From positions 1 through 64,000 of the forward strand of contig CACWQE010000002.1 of the NCBI GenBank assembly GCA_902762905.1: a stretch of 64,000 nt of DNA. Reading direction: 5' to 3'. The notes beneath the pieces are model-generated. The model was given only the letters and a program-made list of their open reading frames with translations, ran no database searches and was not told where the DNA came from. Positions 54,312 to 62,394 of the stretch are shown here, piece after piece. This DNA comes from an uncultured Lachnospiraceae bacterium (GTDB taxonomy: Bacteria; Bacillota; Clostridia; Lachnospirales; Lachnospiraceae). Position 1 is the first letter of the stretch. The number at the start of each line of letters is the position of its first letter. The translations under genes were made by a program, and so were the position numbers.

Positions 54312-54701
54312 TTATTCATGATTTTCTTTTTTCTTTAATGCAGATAGCATTGTATGTACTGTCTGCAAGTCTTCTGGAGAAGCATCTCTTGCAGCATCAA
54401 ATAATAATGAGAGATTTTTGTTCTCATATATTTCCTGTGCTATCTTTTGAGTTTCTGGATTAAGATAGTATTCGTTCTCAGGCTCTTTTTCTTCCATTAA
54501 ATCTCCAATGCCAACACCAAGCCACCGAGCTATTGCTTGTATTTTATCTGTTCGTGGCATTTTATTTGCATTGCACCAATCGGAAGCAGTTGCTGATGAA
54601 ACATTCATAAATTTACATAAATCTGCTTGTGTTTTTCCCGCAACTTCCATATAGTAATTTAATTGTTTAGCGAATATTATTCGTAAAGTTTCTTCTGCCA
54701 T
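54312..54701 (-). CDS. CI-like phage repressor (XRE family)
   Basis: This 129-aa protein has an N-terminal helix-turn-helix (KTQADLCKFMNVSSATASDWCNAN) and an acidic C-terminal helical part without an S24 peptidase. ATG 54701 is 8 nt after GAGGG; TTG 54707 is less likely. It is divergent from the Cro-like gene, with repeated operators between them, and its likely inactivator is the adjacent ImmA-type peptidase. Confidence 0.87.
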   Translation of the reverse strand: MAEETLRIIFAKQLNYYMEVAGKTQADLCKFMNVSSATASDWCNANKMPRTDKIQAIARWLGVGIGDLMEEKEPENEYYLNPETQKIAQEIYENKNLSLLFDAARDASPEDLQTVHTMLSALKKKENHE

Positions 54702-54759
54702 AATCAAGCCCTCGCTTTCTTAATGTGGATTTATTATACATCTATATATAAAAAGTTTC

Positions 54760-54859
54760 AAGCTAAAAGCGAAAAGATTTTTATAGAAAATAAAAAAAAC
54801 TTAACTTTAGGCTTGACAACTAGCTTAAAGCGAGTATAATTAAAACTAGCTTAAAGCTA
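54760..54859. promoter_or_regulatory. CI/Cro switch region with repeated operators
   Basis: The 13-bp palindrome TAGCTTAAAGCTA (54847-54859) and the variants TAGCTTAAAGCGA (54821-54833) and AAGCTAAAAGCGA (54760-54772) are present. The rightward promoter is TTGACA (54813-54818), 16-nt spacer, TATAAT (54835-54840); the 54821 operator fills that spacer, so the repressor would shut the early promoter directly. Confidence 0.8.
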
Positions 54860-54886
54860 ACAAGTGCAGGAGGTGATTAGAAAAAC

Positions 54887-55075
54887 ATGAAGATATCAAT
54901 TAAAGGTGCAAGAGTAGAAAAGGGAATGACACAGAAACAAGCAGGAGATGCAATGAATGTAACCAAGGAAACAATATCAAATTGGGAACGTGGAATTACT
55001 GCACCGACTGCACCGCAGTTGTTAAAGCTGTGTGATGTTTATGGTGTCAGTGTCGCTGATATTTTTTTGCACTAA
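54887..55075 (+). CDS. Cro-like XRE regulator
   Basis: This 62-aa single helix-turn-helix protein (RVEKGMTQKQAGDAMNVTKE, TISNWERGITAPT) is the first rightward gene. AGGAGGTG precedes the ATG. It probably competes with CI for the shared operators. Confidence 0.87.
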   Translation: MKISIKGARVEKGMTQKQAGDAMNVTKETISNWERGITAPTAPQLLKLCDVYGVSVADIFLH

Positions 55076-55079
55076 AAAC

Positions 55080-55092
55080 TAGCTTAAAGCGA
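55080..55092. promoter_or_regulatory. Additional operator copy
   Basis: TAGCTTAAAGCGA, identical to the 54821-54833 operator, lies 5 nt after the Cro-like stop. Repressor bound here could block early transcription further. Confidence 0.6.
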
Positions 55093-55117
55093 GTAAATGT
55101 AGAAAGGAGAGTAGAAA

Positions 55118-55294
55118 ATGGATTCATATTTTATTGAAACAGATAAGCAACATATAGATGGAATTTTCTATCAGATGATGGTAGACGAAACTATCCGGCT
55201 TAGAAATTGCCATAACAGAAAAGAGCGTTCGGAAATAAGAACATTTCTTCTTAGAGCTTATCAGACAATAACTGAATCCGTTGAGAAAACGTAG
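55118..55294 (+). CDS. Small phage protein, unknown
   Basis: This 58-aa frame (starts MDSYFIETDKQHIDG) follows AAGGAG. It is charged, soluble and probably helical. It fills the gap between two regulators and the next gene starts 12 nt after it. Confidence 0.65.
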   Translation: MDSYFIETDKQHIDGIFYQMMVDETIRLRNCHNRKERSEIRTFLLRAYQTITESVEKT

Positions 55295-55306
55295 AAAGGA
55301 GAGAAC

Positions 55307-55546
55307 ATGAGTAGCAAGATTGAAGAAGCAAACAAACCCTTTGCAAAAGGTTTGGAAGTAATCATTGCAAGAAAAGGTTTGAAACAAATATATGTCGCAA
55401 AGACAGCGGGATATACACAGCAACAATTAAATCGCATGCTTAATGGCAGGAAGATGATCAGTGCGAAAGATATTGTACAGATATCTAAAGCATTAGGCGA
55501 ATCGCCAGATGCGATTTTTCAAGCCGGAAGGGAGAAAAAGGCATGA
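55307..55546 (+). CDS. XRE-family helix-turn-helix protein
   Basis: This 79-aa protein has a helix-turn-helix (LKQIYVAKTAGYTQQQLNRM, LNGRKMISAKDIVQIS). AAGGAGAGAAC precedes the ATG. It is the third HTH protein of the switch region and may control later early genes. Confidence 0.85.
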   Translation: MSSKIEEANKPFAKGLEVIIARKGLKQIYVAKTAGYTQQQLNRMLNGRKMISAKDIVQISKALGESPDAIFQAGREKKA

Positions 55547-55677
55547 GAATTGGTGGAAAGGAATATTCCGAAATTGTAATTACTGACAAAGAAGATAATC
55601 TGTTAGTGAGTATCACAGATGAGGATATTATCGAAGAAAAGAATTGCAAAGTAATATGTGTACCGGTTGATTGTTAG
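55543..55677 (+). CDS. Small acidic phage protein, unknown
   Basis: This 44-aa frame (starts MRIGGKEYSEIVITDKEDN, ends VPVDC) overlaps the previous stop by ATGA, which supports translational coupling. It runs into the 3' end of a convergent small gene. Confidence 0.55.
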   Translation: MRIGGKEYSEIVITDKEDNLLVSITDEDIIEEKNCKVICVPVDC

Positions 55678-55883
55678 CCAAGGTTATTGTTTATTGATTT
55701 GTCTGGATTTGATACTGGTGTGGCAACACCATTGATCATTCGGACGTGGAAATTATCGTAATTACCATTACGAATTTCTCGAACAAACTGTGAACGTGTC
55801 ATATCAGTGTTTTTGTAATTATCATGGAAGCGTTCGTTTCTTCCTGTATTAGATTCGCTAGTTACGCTAACTCTTTTTGGCAT
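55674..55883 (-). CDS. Small conserved phage/Firmicutes protein
   Basis: This 69-aa basic protein contains SNTGRNERFHDNYKNTDMT and ends VATPVSNPDKSINNNLG, a pattern I recall from a common small family of unknown role in Firmicutes and their phages. It is the only leftward gene in this part, so it probably has its own promoter in the AT-rich 55884-56040 gap. Confidence 0.65.
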   Translation of the reverse strand: MPKRVSVTSESNTGRNERFHDNYKNTDMTRSQFVREIRNGNYDNFHVRMINGVATPVSNPDKSINNNLG

Positions 55884-56050
55884 GTTGCATCACTCCTATC
55901 TATAAAATAATTAGGTACACATATTATTTGCAACGAACCAATGTTCGAATTGATGATAACAAATATTAGTTTGAATGTCAATACTTAAATGTCAATATAT
56001 AGATATAAGAATATACAAAACACAACATATTGTATGAAAAGAGAGTTTTG

Positions 56051-56233
56051 ATGACAGTAGAGAAAAGGGTAACAATACAGTGGCTGTATCTGCAACTGCT
56101 GTACACAATGATTAAATTAAACGCTCAACAGTACCAGGAAGTTGTTGAGATAGTGGAGAGTTCAAATCTTCCACGAGACTTTGTTTCTTGTTTGTTGAGA
56201 GTAAGTAACAACAAAAGAGTAACACGTCAATAG
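56051..56233 (+). CDS. Small phage protein, unknown
   Basis: This 60-aa frame (MTVEKRVTIQWLYLQLL) follows GAGAG; a TTG at 56030 would add seven residues. It is mostly helical and has no recognised motif. Confidence 0.5.
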   Translation: MTVEKRVTIQWLYLQLLYTMIKLNAQQYQEVVEIVESSNLPRDFVSCLLRVSNNKRVTRQ

Positions 56234-56267
56234 ATGACTGAATAGTCTAAAGCAGGAGGTGGTTGCT

Positions 56268-56417
56268 ATGACGTACAAATATACAATGAACGGTCAACCA
56301 ATGACGGCTGAGGAAATCAAGGAAAAGTATGGTGCAAAATTACTAGACCGTATGATTAGAGCAATGGGATATCGTCCAGTGGATGAGAAACCTAAGCGAG
56401 ATGATAAGAGTGCATAG
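56268..56417 (+). CDS. Small phage protein, unknown
   Basis: This 49-aa frame (MTYKYTMNGQPMTAEEIKEK) has an excellent AGGAGGTGG site before its ATG and ends in the ribosome binding site of the next gene. It resembles small basic phage proteins of unknown role. Confidence 0.6.
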   Translation: MTYKYTMNGQPMTAEEIKEKYGAKLLDRMIRAMGYRPVDEKPKRDDKSA

Positions 56418-56430
56418 GAGGTGGGAAAAA

Positions 56431-56652
56431 GTGTCACGAAAGGAAGAAAGGATAGTTGCCATGCAGAATATAGGTGCCTGTTTATTTGTTGTTGGAATCC
56501 TGTTATGTTGTATGGCGGCTACTCCACTTACATTATTGCTTTGCTCTGGAGCAATGGCAGCAGGTGCTTTGGATGTGTATGTATGTGAAATTTTATTGGA
56601 CAAGCTTCCGGATAACAAAAAAAGAAAGACCTCTGATTACTTTGGCGAGTAA
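56431..56652 (+). CDS. Small phage membrane protein
   Basis: This 73-aa frame starts at GTG 56431, 9 nt after AGGAGG. It has a charged N-terminus, then two hydrophobic segments (GACLFVVGILLCCMAATP and LTLLLCSGAMAAGAL) and a basic tail. Its function is unknown. Confidence 0.6.
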   Translation: MSRKEERIVAMQNIGACLFVVGILLCCMAATPLTLLLCSGAMAAGALDVYVCEILLDKLPDNKKRKTSDYFGE

Positions 56653-56717
56653 GGTCTTTCATTCAGCAAATGCATAACGCATTTTCTGTATTTTAGCATG
56701 GATGGAGGATATTGGCA

Positions 56718-56912
56718 ATGGCTTATTTTAATACATGCCAGTGGTGCGGAAGCAATCTGGATCCGGGAGAAAGATGCGATTGCCAACGTATCAGATTAAG
56801 AGAAAGAGAAGAAAGAGAAAAGGAGATTCAAGTAAGAGATGGAGGGCAATATTGTTTTAAATTCATTGAAAGAGCGGGGGAAGAAACGAACACCGGTAGA
56901 CATCATGCATGA
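56718..56912 (+). CDS. Small zinc-ribbon-like phage protein
   Basis: This 64-aa frame begins MAYFNTCQWCGSNLDPGERC, with CxxC and CxC pairs typical of short zinc-binding phage proteins, then a highly charged helix. ATG 56718 follows GGAGG. Its last 74 nt overlap the next frame, so the true end could be shifted. Confidence 0.55.
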   Translation: MAYFNTCQWCGSNLDPGERCDCQRIRLREREEREKEIQVRDGGQYCFKFIERAGEETNTGRHHA

Positions 56913-57033
56913 GATTAACATCTTGCTTGCAATGATGACATGCAAGGTGAAGGACAAGAATGACCCGGATTGGTATCTGGATCATCTGGAATATGATGGC
57001 GAAGAAAATGAGATTTATTTTATATGCAAATAG
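56839..57033 (+). CDS. Small phage protein, unknown
   Basis: This 64-aa frame (MEGNIVLNSLKERGKKRTPV, later DPDWYLDHLEYDGEENEIYF) follows GGAG at a long distance. It overlaps the preceding gene in another frame and ends just before DUF1351. Confidence 0.5.
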   Translation: MEGNIVLNSLKERGKKRTPVDIMHEINILLAMMTCKVKDKNDPDWYLDHLEYDGEENEIYFICK

Positions 57034-57042
57034 GAGGTAATG

Positions 57043-58041
57043 ATGAAAGAGTTAGTAGAAGTAAAGGTAAACAAGAGTTTAGGCACAATTGAGAGTAACT
57101 TAGATGTGGTTAAGGCATCTATTGAATCCTATATTAAGGATTATGAGACCTATGCAGTATCAGAGGATACATTGAAAGACAGTAAGCAGTTGGTTGCAGA
57201 TTTGAGAAAGCAGCAGAAAGCATTGGATGATGAGCGTAAGCAGATCAAGAAAGATTGGAACGCACCATTTACAGAGTGGGAGAAAAAGGCAAAAGATGTG
57301 ATTGCTCTGTATGACAAGCCTATTCTTCTTATTAATGATCAGTTGCTTAAGTTTGAGGAAGATCGTAAGTCTAAGAAGAGAGTAGATATCCGCATTGCAT
57401 ATATGGAATTGGTGTCTGCTATTGATATGAATAATGAGTTGGAAGATTATTGTCCGATTGAGAAAATCTACGATTCAAAATGGGAGAATGCATCTGTATC
57501 TATGAAGTCCATTAAAGAGGAGATTCAGCAGAAGTTGGAAGCAGTAGGAATGCAGATTGACACTATCCGTTCTATGGAATCAGAGTTTGAAGATAAAGGA
57601 CTGGAAGAGTTCAAGAAAACTCTGAATCTCCAATCAGCAATTCAGCTGATGAATCAGTATAAAAAACAGAAAGAAGAGATCCTTGCGCGCCAGGAAGCAG
57701 AACGTAAGGCAAAAGAGGAACGAGAGCGATTAGAAGCCGAGCGAGCAGAGAAAGAGCGTATTGCAGCAGAGCAGAGAGCCGCAGAAGAGAAAGCCGAAGC
57801 AGAGAGACGTGCGGCAGAGGTGAAAGAAGAACCGTTCCCTGATCTTCCGGAGATGGACGAGGATCCGTTCATTGAGCCGGAAGCACAGGAAGAGATTCCA
57901 TTTGCAATGGATGGTCCATTTGAGGAGGAACAGCCTTTTGGTGAGGATAAGTTATATATTCGTGTAGAATGTCCGGCATCTCGCTCTAAGGAGTTAGAAG
58001 AGATCCTTAACAATATGAATTTAGAGTGGAGGTACATGTAG
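57043..58041 (+). CDS. DUF1351-family phage recombination-associated protein
   Basis: This 332-aa protein has the DUF1351 beginning (VKVNKSLGTIESNLDVVKAS, DLRKQQKALDDERKQIKKDW), a long Glu/Arg/Ala coiled coil (about 205-270), an acidic Pro-rich linker and a C-terminal basic end. It typically precedes single-strand annealing proteins in Firmicutes phages, as here. ATG 57043 fits AGGAGG better than ATG 57040. Confidence 0.85.
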   Translation: MKELVEVKVNKSLGTIESNLDVVKASIESYIKDYETYAVSEDTLKDSKQLVADLRKQQKALDDERKQIKKDWNAPFTEWEKKAKDVIALYDKPILLINDQLLKFEEDRKSKKRVDIRIAYMELVSAIDMNNELEDYCPIEKIYDSKWENASVSMKSIKEEIQQKLEAVGMQIDTIRSMESEFEDKGLEEFKKTLNLQSAIQLMNQYKKQKEEILARQEAERKAKEERERLEAERAEKERIAAEQRAAEEKAEAERRAAEVKEEPFPDLPEMDEDPFIEPEAQEEIPFAMDGPFEEEQPFGEDKLYIRVECPASRSKELEEILNNMNLEWRYM

Positions 58042-58652
58042 TGGAAGGAAAGATATATGAAGCTATTCCGAAGATTATGGCAGAGATTGGAGCAATTGGC
58101 AAGAATCAGAGGAATACACAACAGAATTTCATGTTTCGTGGAATTGATGCAGTTATGAATGGAATCAACCCGGCATTGATCAAACATGGAGTGTTCATTG
58201 TGCCGGAAGTATTGGAGCAGACACGTGAGGAGCGCACAACAGCAAAGGGTAGCAAGTTAATCTATTCTATCTGCAAGATTAAGTTCTCATTTTGCGCGGA
58301 AGATGGTTCTCATGTAGATGCGATTACGATTGGCGAGGGAATGGATAGCGGAGATAAAGCTACGAATAAGGCTATGGCCATTGCATTTAAGTACGCGTGT
58401 TTCCAGATATTCTGTATTCCAACCGAAGAGATGAAAGATCCGGATGCAGAATGTCATGAGATTGTGAATGAGAAGATTGAGGAAACAAAGGTGAAAGCTA
58501 TTAAGTCACTTGCAGAGAAGAAAGGCATATCAGAAGCCGCTATATGCAGCCGATACAAAGTGTCAAGTTTTGCTGAGATGACATTTGATATATGGAATCG
58601 TGCTATGCAGGCAGTTGAGAAGTCGGCAGATAAGCCGAAAGGGGCAGCATGA
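58041..58652 (+). CDS. erf: ERF-family single-strand annealing protein
   Basis: This 204-aa protein starts at GTG 58041, 8 nt after GGAGGT and sharing one base with the previous stop. ERF family patterns are present: FRGIDAVMNGINPALIKHGV and GEGMDSGDKATNKAMAIAFK. It promotes annealing of complementary DNA strands for phage recombination. Confidence 0.9.
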   Translation: MEGKIYEAIPKIMAEIGAIGKNQRNTQQNFMFRGIDAVMNGINPALIKHGVFIVPEVLEQTREERTTAKGSKLIYSICKIKFSFCAEDGSHVDAITIGEGMDSGDKATNKAMAIAFKYACFQIFCIPTEEMKDPDAECHEIVNEKIEETKVKAIKSLAEKKGISEAAICSRYKVSSFAEMTFDIWNRAMQAVEKSADKPKGAA

Positions 58653-59182
58653 CAGGAAAGATAGTAGAGATTACCAGAACATTATCGGGACGGTTTCATT
58701 TGACCTTGGAACTGAATGAAGATGATAAGGTCAAGACAGTGTATGACCAATTACATGATAAACCGTTGATTGATATAGATATTAAGAATCATAGAAAGAA
58801 ACGATCGTTGGATGCCAATGCCTATAGTTGGCATCTGATCACGGAGATAGCCAATGTACAGAGAGCAAGTAAGGATGATATCTACGAGATATTGATTGTT
58901 CGATATGGTCAGCCGTTATTTGATGAGAATGGACCGGTACAAGTGATTCTTCCGGCAGATGCGAATCCTAATATCTTAGGGCTGCACTTGAAGAATATCG
59001 GAACGGAATATGATCTGAACCATGAGCTTACACATTATGCAGTATATCGTGGTCAATCAGATTATGACACAAGAGAGATGGCGGTATTTATAGATGGTTT
59101 GGTAGACGAAGCAAAAGAGTTGGGAATCGAGACCTTAACTTATGATGAACTTGAAAGGATGAAAGCAGCATGGAAAGCATAA
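58649..59182 (+). CDS. NinB-like phage recombination protein
   Basis: This 177-aa protein contains KKRSLDANAYSWHLI, like the RSLxQNAxxW motif of lambda NinB/Orf, and a C-terminal ELGIETLTYDELERMKAAW. NinB-like proteins bind ssDNA and aid recombination. It overlaps the ERF stop by 4 nt. Confidence 0.75.
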   Translation: MTGKIVEITRTLSGRFHLTLELNEDDKVKTVYDQLHDKPLIDIDIKNHRKKRSLDANAYSWHLITEIANVQRASKDDIYEILIVRYGQPLFDENGPVQVILPADANPNILGLHLKNIGTEYDLNHELTHYAVYRGQSDYDTREMAVFIDGLVDEAKELGIETLTYDELERMKAAWKA

Positions 59183-59463
59183 TTCAGAAAGAGAAAAAAT
59201 GCTTTTTCTGTGACAGTGTATCCGGTGGAATATGTGGGTTGGAATCACATCATATATTCCCCGGATCTAACCGGAAATGGTCAGAGAAATACGGCTTGAA
59301 GGTATGGCTTTGTGGTGACGAACATCATCGGAACGGTCCGTTATCCGTTCACCAGAACAGAGAGGTAGCAAACCGATTGAAAGCAATCGGACAAGCCAAG
59401 TTTGAAGAGACCTATGGAACAAGAGATGATTTCGTTCGGATATTCGGACGGAATTACATATAA
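59170..59463 (+). CDS. HNH-like zinc-binding phage protein
   Basis: This 97-aa protein has CFFCDSVSGGICGLESHHIF, WLCGDEHHRNGPLSVHQNRE and a basic C-terminus: the Cys/His pattern of small HNH-type nucleases that accompany NinB-like proteins. It overlaps the previous gene by 13 nt. Confidence 0.75.
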   Translation: MESIIQKEKKCFFCDSVSGGICGLESHHIFPGSNRKWSEKYGLKVWLCGDEHHRNGPLSVHQNREVANRLKAIGQAKFEETYGTRDDFVRIFGRNYI

Positions 59464-59557
59464 GTAACTTATTAACGTATCTGAAATGCATGTGTTATAC
59501 ACCACAGACAATACATGCACCTGCCGCCGATGGTCGGCGGTGGGAGAAAGGAGATAT

Positions 59558-59905
59558 ATGGCAAAGAGATATAACAAATATTTTGCACATAAAACAACGA
59601 TAGATGGTCATACGTTTGATAGCGCTAGAGAAGCAGAGAGGTATTGTGAACTTAAGGTAATGGTAAAGGCTGGGGTGATCAAGCATCTGGAGTTACAGCC
59701 TAGTTTCCCTTTACAGGATGGTTTTGAATGCAAAGGCAAGAAGTATCGACCGATCATCTATAAAGCTGATTTTGCGTACACAGACGAGCATGGAGAGTAT
59801 GTTGTGGAAGATGTCAAGGGCATGGAAACAGACGTATTCAAGTTGAAGCGAAAGATGTTTATTAAGAAGTATGGTGATCAGTGTGATTTCCGGATTATCA
59901 AGTAG
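59558..59905 (+). CDS. DUF1064-family predicted nuclease
   Basis: This 115-aa protein has FDSAREAERYCEL, LQPSFPLQDGF and YKADFAYTDEHGEYVVEDVK, a PD-(D/E)xK-like arrangement seen in phage Holliday-junction-type resolvases. ATG 59558 follows GGAGATAT. A short hairpin CCGCCGA/TCGGCGG (59523-59539) lies in the 94-nt gap before it. Confidence 0.8.
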   Translation: MAKRYNKYFAHKTTIDGHTFDSAREAERYCELKVMVKAGVIKHLELQPSFPLQDGFECKGKKYRPIIYKADFAYTDEHGEYVVEDVKGMETDVFKLKRKMFIKKYGDQCDFRIIK

Positions 59906-59916
59906 GGGGTGTGAGT

Positions 59917-60219
59917 ATGTGTATTGAGGAATATATCCCCTATGGAAAGGACAATGCAATATCCAGAGAACATCTATGCAGGGTTGCACGTTTGAGTGAT
60001 CGCAAGATGAGACAGGAGATTGAAGATGCAAGAAAGAGATGTCCGATCATCAATCTACAAGATGGAAAAGGATATTACAGACCAACTGCCGAGGAAAAAT
60101 CGGATGTTGAAGCATGGCTTAGAATCCAAAAGAGCCGGATGAATAAGATTCGGGAAGCTATGCTTGGTGCAAGAAATTACATTCAAGATGTATCAGGGCA
60201 GCTTAGTTTATTTGATTGA
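59917..60219 (+). CDS. Phage helix-turn-helix protein, unknown
   Basis: This 100-aa protein has a probable winged helix (AISREHLCRVARLSDRKMRQ, then CPIINLQDGKGYYRP) of the type found in phage replication regions. GGGGGTGTG precedes the start; GTG 59911 is the alternative. Confidence 0.6.
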   Translation: MCIEEYIPYGKDNAISREHLCRVARLSDRKMRQEIEDARKRCPIINLQDGKGYYRPTAEEKSDVEAWLRIQKSRMNKIREAMLGARNYIQDVSGQLSLFD

Positions 60220-60228
60220 GGTGAGTAG

Positions 60229-61029
60229 GTGAGTAATTACGTTAAACTTGACCGGAAGATACTGGACTGGGAGTGGTATTTGAATATCAATACAAAGACA
60301 TTATTCATACATATGCTCTTAAAGGCTAATTGGAAAGAAGGTCATTTTGAGGGTAAGACAATTCCCAAAGGTTCATTTGTGAGTTCAATACCTAAATTAT
60401 CAGCAGAAACCGGACTGACAGAAAGAGAAGTACGAACATCAATCAGCCACTTAAAAGCGACAGGCGAACTGACAATCAAAACTACTAATAAATACAGCGT
60501 TTTTACAGTGAAAAACTATGGATTGTATCAAGCAAGCGACACGCAGAGCGACAGTCTAACGACAGACTATCGACATTCTATTGACAGTCTAACGACAGCA
60601 ATAGAAGAAGATAAGAAGGGAAACAAGGAAGAAGATATAAGAGTATCTAAAGATACTCTTTGTCAGACAGATGTCCGGCGAGCCGTGGAAAAGTGGAATG
60701 AATTATCCACCTGCGGAATCAAACCGGTAACAAAGGTGAACAGTGGTTCCAAGAGATACGATTCCCTGTGTGCAAGGATTCGTGAATATGGAATTGATAC
60801 TGTGATAGCTGCAATCGAGAGGATTAAGAACAGTGACTTCTTGCAAGGGAAGAATAACCGTAATTGGATAATCACATTTGATTGGATGGTGAAGCCTAGT
60901 AACTTCCCGAAAGTTTTGGAAGGCAATTATGACAATAGTGGAGGTGAGAATAGTGCAAGAGACAGCGGAACAGATCAAACGGATTCAGAGACAAGCAGGG
61001 AATTCTGGAATAACCTACGGATGTCCTAA
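60229..61029 (+). CDS. DnaD-like phage replication initiator
   Basis: This 266-aa protein starts at GTG 60229. The N-terminal winged helix (KLDRKILDWEWYLNINTKTL, LSAETGLTEREVRTSISHLK) and a C-terminal DnaD-like segment (ARIREYGIDTVIAAIERIKN, WIITFDWMVKPSNFPKVLEG) flank a polar linker. It probably binds the phage origin and loads the helicase with the next gene product, with which it overlaps by 77 nt. Confidence 0.85.
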   Translation: MSNYVKLDRKILDWEWYLNINTKTLFIHMLLKANWKEGHFEGKTIPKGSFVSSIPKLSAETGLTEREVRTSISHLKATGELTIKTTNKYSVFTVKNYGLYQASDTQSDSLTTDYRHSIDSLTTAIEEDKKGNKEEDIRVSKDTLCQTDVRRAVEKWNELSTCGIKPVTKVNSGSKRYDSLCARIREYGIDTVIAAIERIKNSDFLQGKNNRNWIITFDWMVKPSNFPKVLEGNYDNSGGENSARDSGTDQTDSETSREFWNNLRMS

Positions 61030-61750
61030 GTGTAAGGACGATGGCTGGATCGGATATACCGGTGATGATGGTTATTTTTACTGCAGGGAATGTGAATGCG
61101 GGATTGTGTCTAAAAAGAAAATGGCAGGTAGGCTTGCTTTTGCAGCTATTCCAGAAAGATACAGAACATTGGTTATGGCTGACTTTGATACAAGGTGGTA
61201 TGGCAATGATCAAAAAGATGCAGATGCCGTTAAAGCAGTTGCAAGAGGATATCTGGGAAACTATTACACGTTAGATGGCAGAGGGTTGTATCTATACTCG
61301 AACACAAAGGGAAACGGAAAGACTCGACTAGCTTGTATTATCGCAAATGAGTTAGTCAAGATGGGGATTATCGTGAAATTTGCTACTGCCGGTGACATTC
61401 TGGAAGAGATCAAGCGGTCATGGGATTCCAATACAGAATATGGTCTTATGAGTGATCTGAAGACTGCGGAAGTGCTTGTGATTGATGATTTCGGAACAGT
61501 ATCAGCAAAAGGATGGATTAACGAGAAGTTTTACCAGATCATCAACGCAAGATATGTCAGCAAGCGTCCGACGATATTCACTAGCAATTGTGATCTGGCA
61601 ACATTGGAGCGGATGCAATATGACCAGCGTATCACAAGTAGAATCAAGGAATCGTGTTTTATGGTGATGTTTCCGGGTAGTTCCTTGAGAGACAAGAAGA
61701 ACGCACAGAATCAGATGGATATGAAAGGATGGTTAGGAGTTGGCAGATAG
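60953..61750 (+). CDS. DnaC-like helicase-loader ATPase
   Basis: This 265-aa protein starts at GTG 60953, 8 nt after GGAGG. An N-terminal zinc knuckle (CPKCKDDGW, YCRECECG) precedes an AAA+ core with Walker A NTKGNGKTRLA, Walker B VLVIDDFG and the sensor TSNCDL. It loads replicative helicase at the phage origin. Confidence 0.9.
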   Translation: MQETAEQIKRIQRQAGNSGITYGCPKCKDDGWIGYTGDDGYFYCRECECGIVSKKKMAGRLAFAAIPERYRTLVMADFDTRWYGNDQKDADAVKAVARGYLGNYYTLDGRGLYLYSNTKGNGKTRLACIIANELVKMGIIVKFATAGDILEEIKRSWDSNTEYGLMSDLKTAEVLVIDDFGTVSAKGWINEKFYQIINARYVSKRPTIFTSNCDLATLERMQYDQRITSRIKESCFMVMFPGSSLRDKKNAQNQMDMKGWLGVGR

Positions 61751-61925
61751 AATTGACCAGATGTTATACAAGAAATTCAACGGTGATATATTCCGGTACC
61801 AGAATTTCATTGACGGTTGGAATGAGATGATCGTTTCTGTCAAGAAAGGTGCTGTAAAACGTGGTATTGATCTGAAAGATATACCGATTGTCGGAAAGGA
61901 TGAGAAGAACGATGACAAGGTATGA
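61740..61925 (+). CDS. Small phage protein, unknown
   Basis: This 61-aa frame starts at TTG 61740 (MADRIDQMLYKKFNGDIFRY) and overlaps the DnaC-like end by 11 nt. It is charged, with no motif recognised. Confidence 0.5.
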   Translation: MADRIDQMLYKKFNGDIFRYQNFIDGWNEMIVSVKKGAVKRGIDLKDIPIVGKDEKNDDKV

Positions 61926-62391
61926 AGAAGATAAACTGTTTAATAAGCAAACCGGCTTGTGTATTACATGCGGGCATCGGATGGCAGAACCCGGAAAGCT
62001 AAAATGCTTTGAATGTGCAGAAAAGGATAGATTGCGGACGGCAAGAAACCGTAATCGGCAGCGAGAAAGCGAGACATCTAAGGCACGTTATGAAAGTCGA
62101 AAAGCAGACGGACTGTGTGTTTACTGCGGGAAAGGAAAACAGGATCATGGATTACGGTGCAATTGATGTTACATAAAGAGTAGAAAATACAAGCAACCGA
62201 AAGATATAAGACGATCGGAGCGTGTAGCATACGGATTATGTTATATCTGTGGCAGACCTAAGTTAGAAGATCGGAAAGTCTGTGAGATATGTTACCAGAA
62301 GAGACTGAGCAGTATACGAAAGATCTGCTACATGCCGGTATCAGATTATTGGAAAGGCGAGAATAATCTGTTGTTTGCAAAGAAAGGATAG
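61912..62391 (+). pseudogene. Triple zinc-knuckle phage protein interrupted by in-frame TGA
   Basis: The frame encodes three CxxC...CxxC units (GLCITCG...LKCFECA, GLCVYCG...LRCN-stop-CY, GLCYICG...KVCEICY) over 160 codons. A TGA at 62164-62166 falls between the two Cys of the second unit, and the same frame continues to TAG 62389-62391 with the third unit intact. The next gene begins 3 nt later. A CGA to TGA change would explain it; otherwise an 84-aa product ends at 62166. The start ATG 61912 overlaps the previous gene. Confidence 0.7.
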
Positions 62392-62394
62392 TAA

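Noticed and set aside
57654..58187. 177-aa minus-strand frame
   Set aside because: It is antisense to the coiled-coil region of the DUF1351 gene and the ERF start; the Ser/Ala/Arg-rich stretch is just the complement of Glu/Arg/Ala codons.
62164..62166. TGA as a selenocysteine codon
   Set aside because: The codon replaces an x position within CxxC rather than a Cys, no SECIS-like hairpin follows directly, and no selenoprotein genes are nearby.
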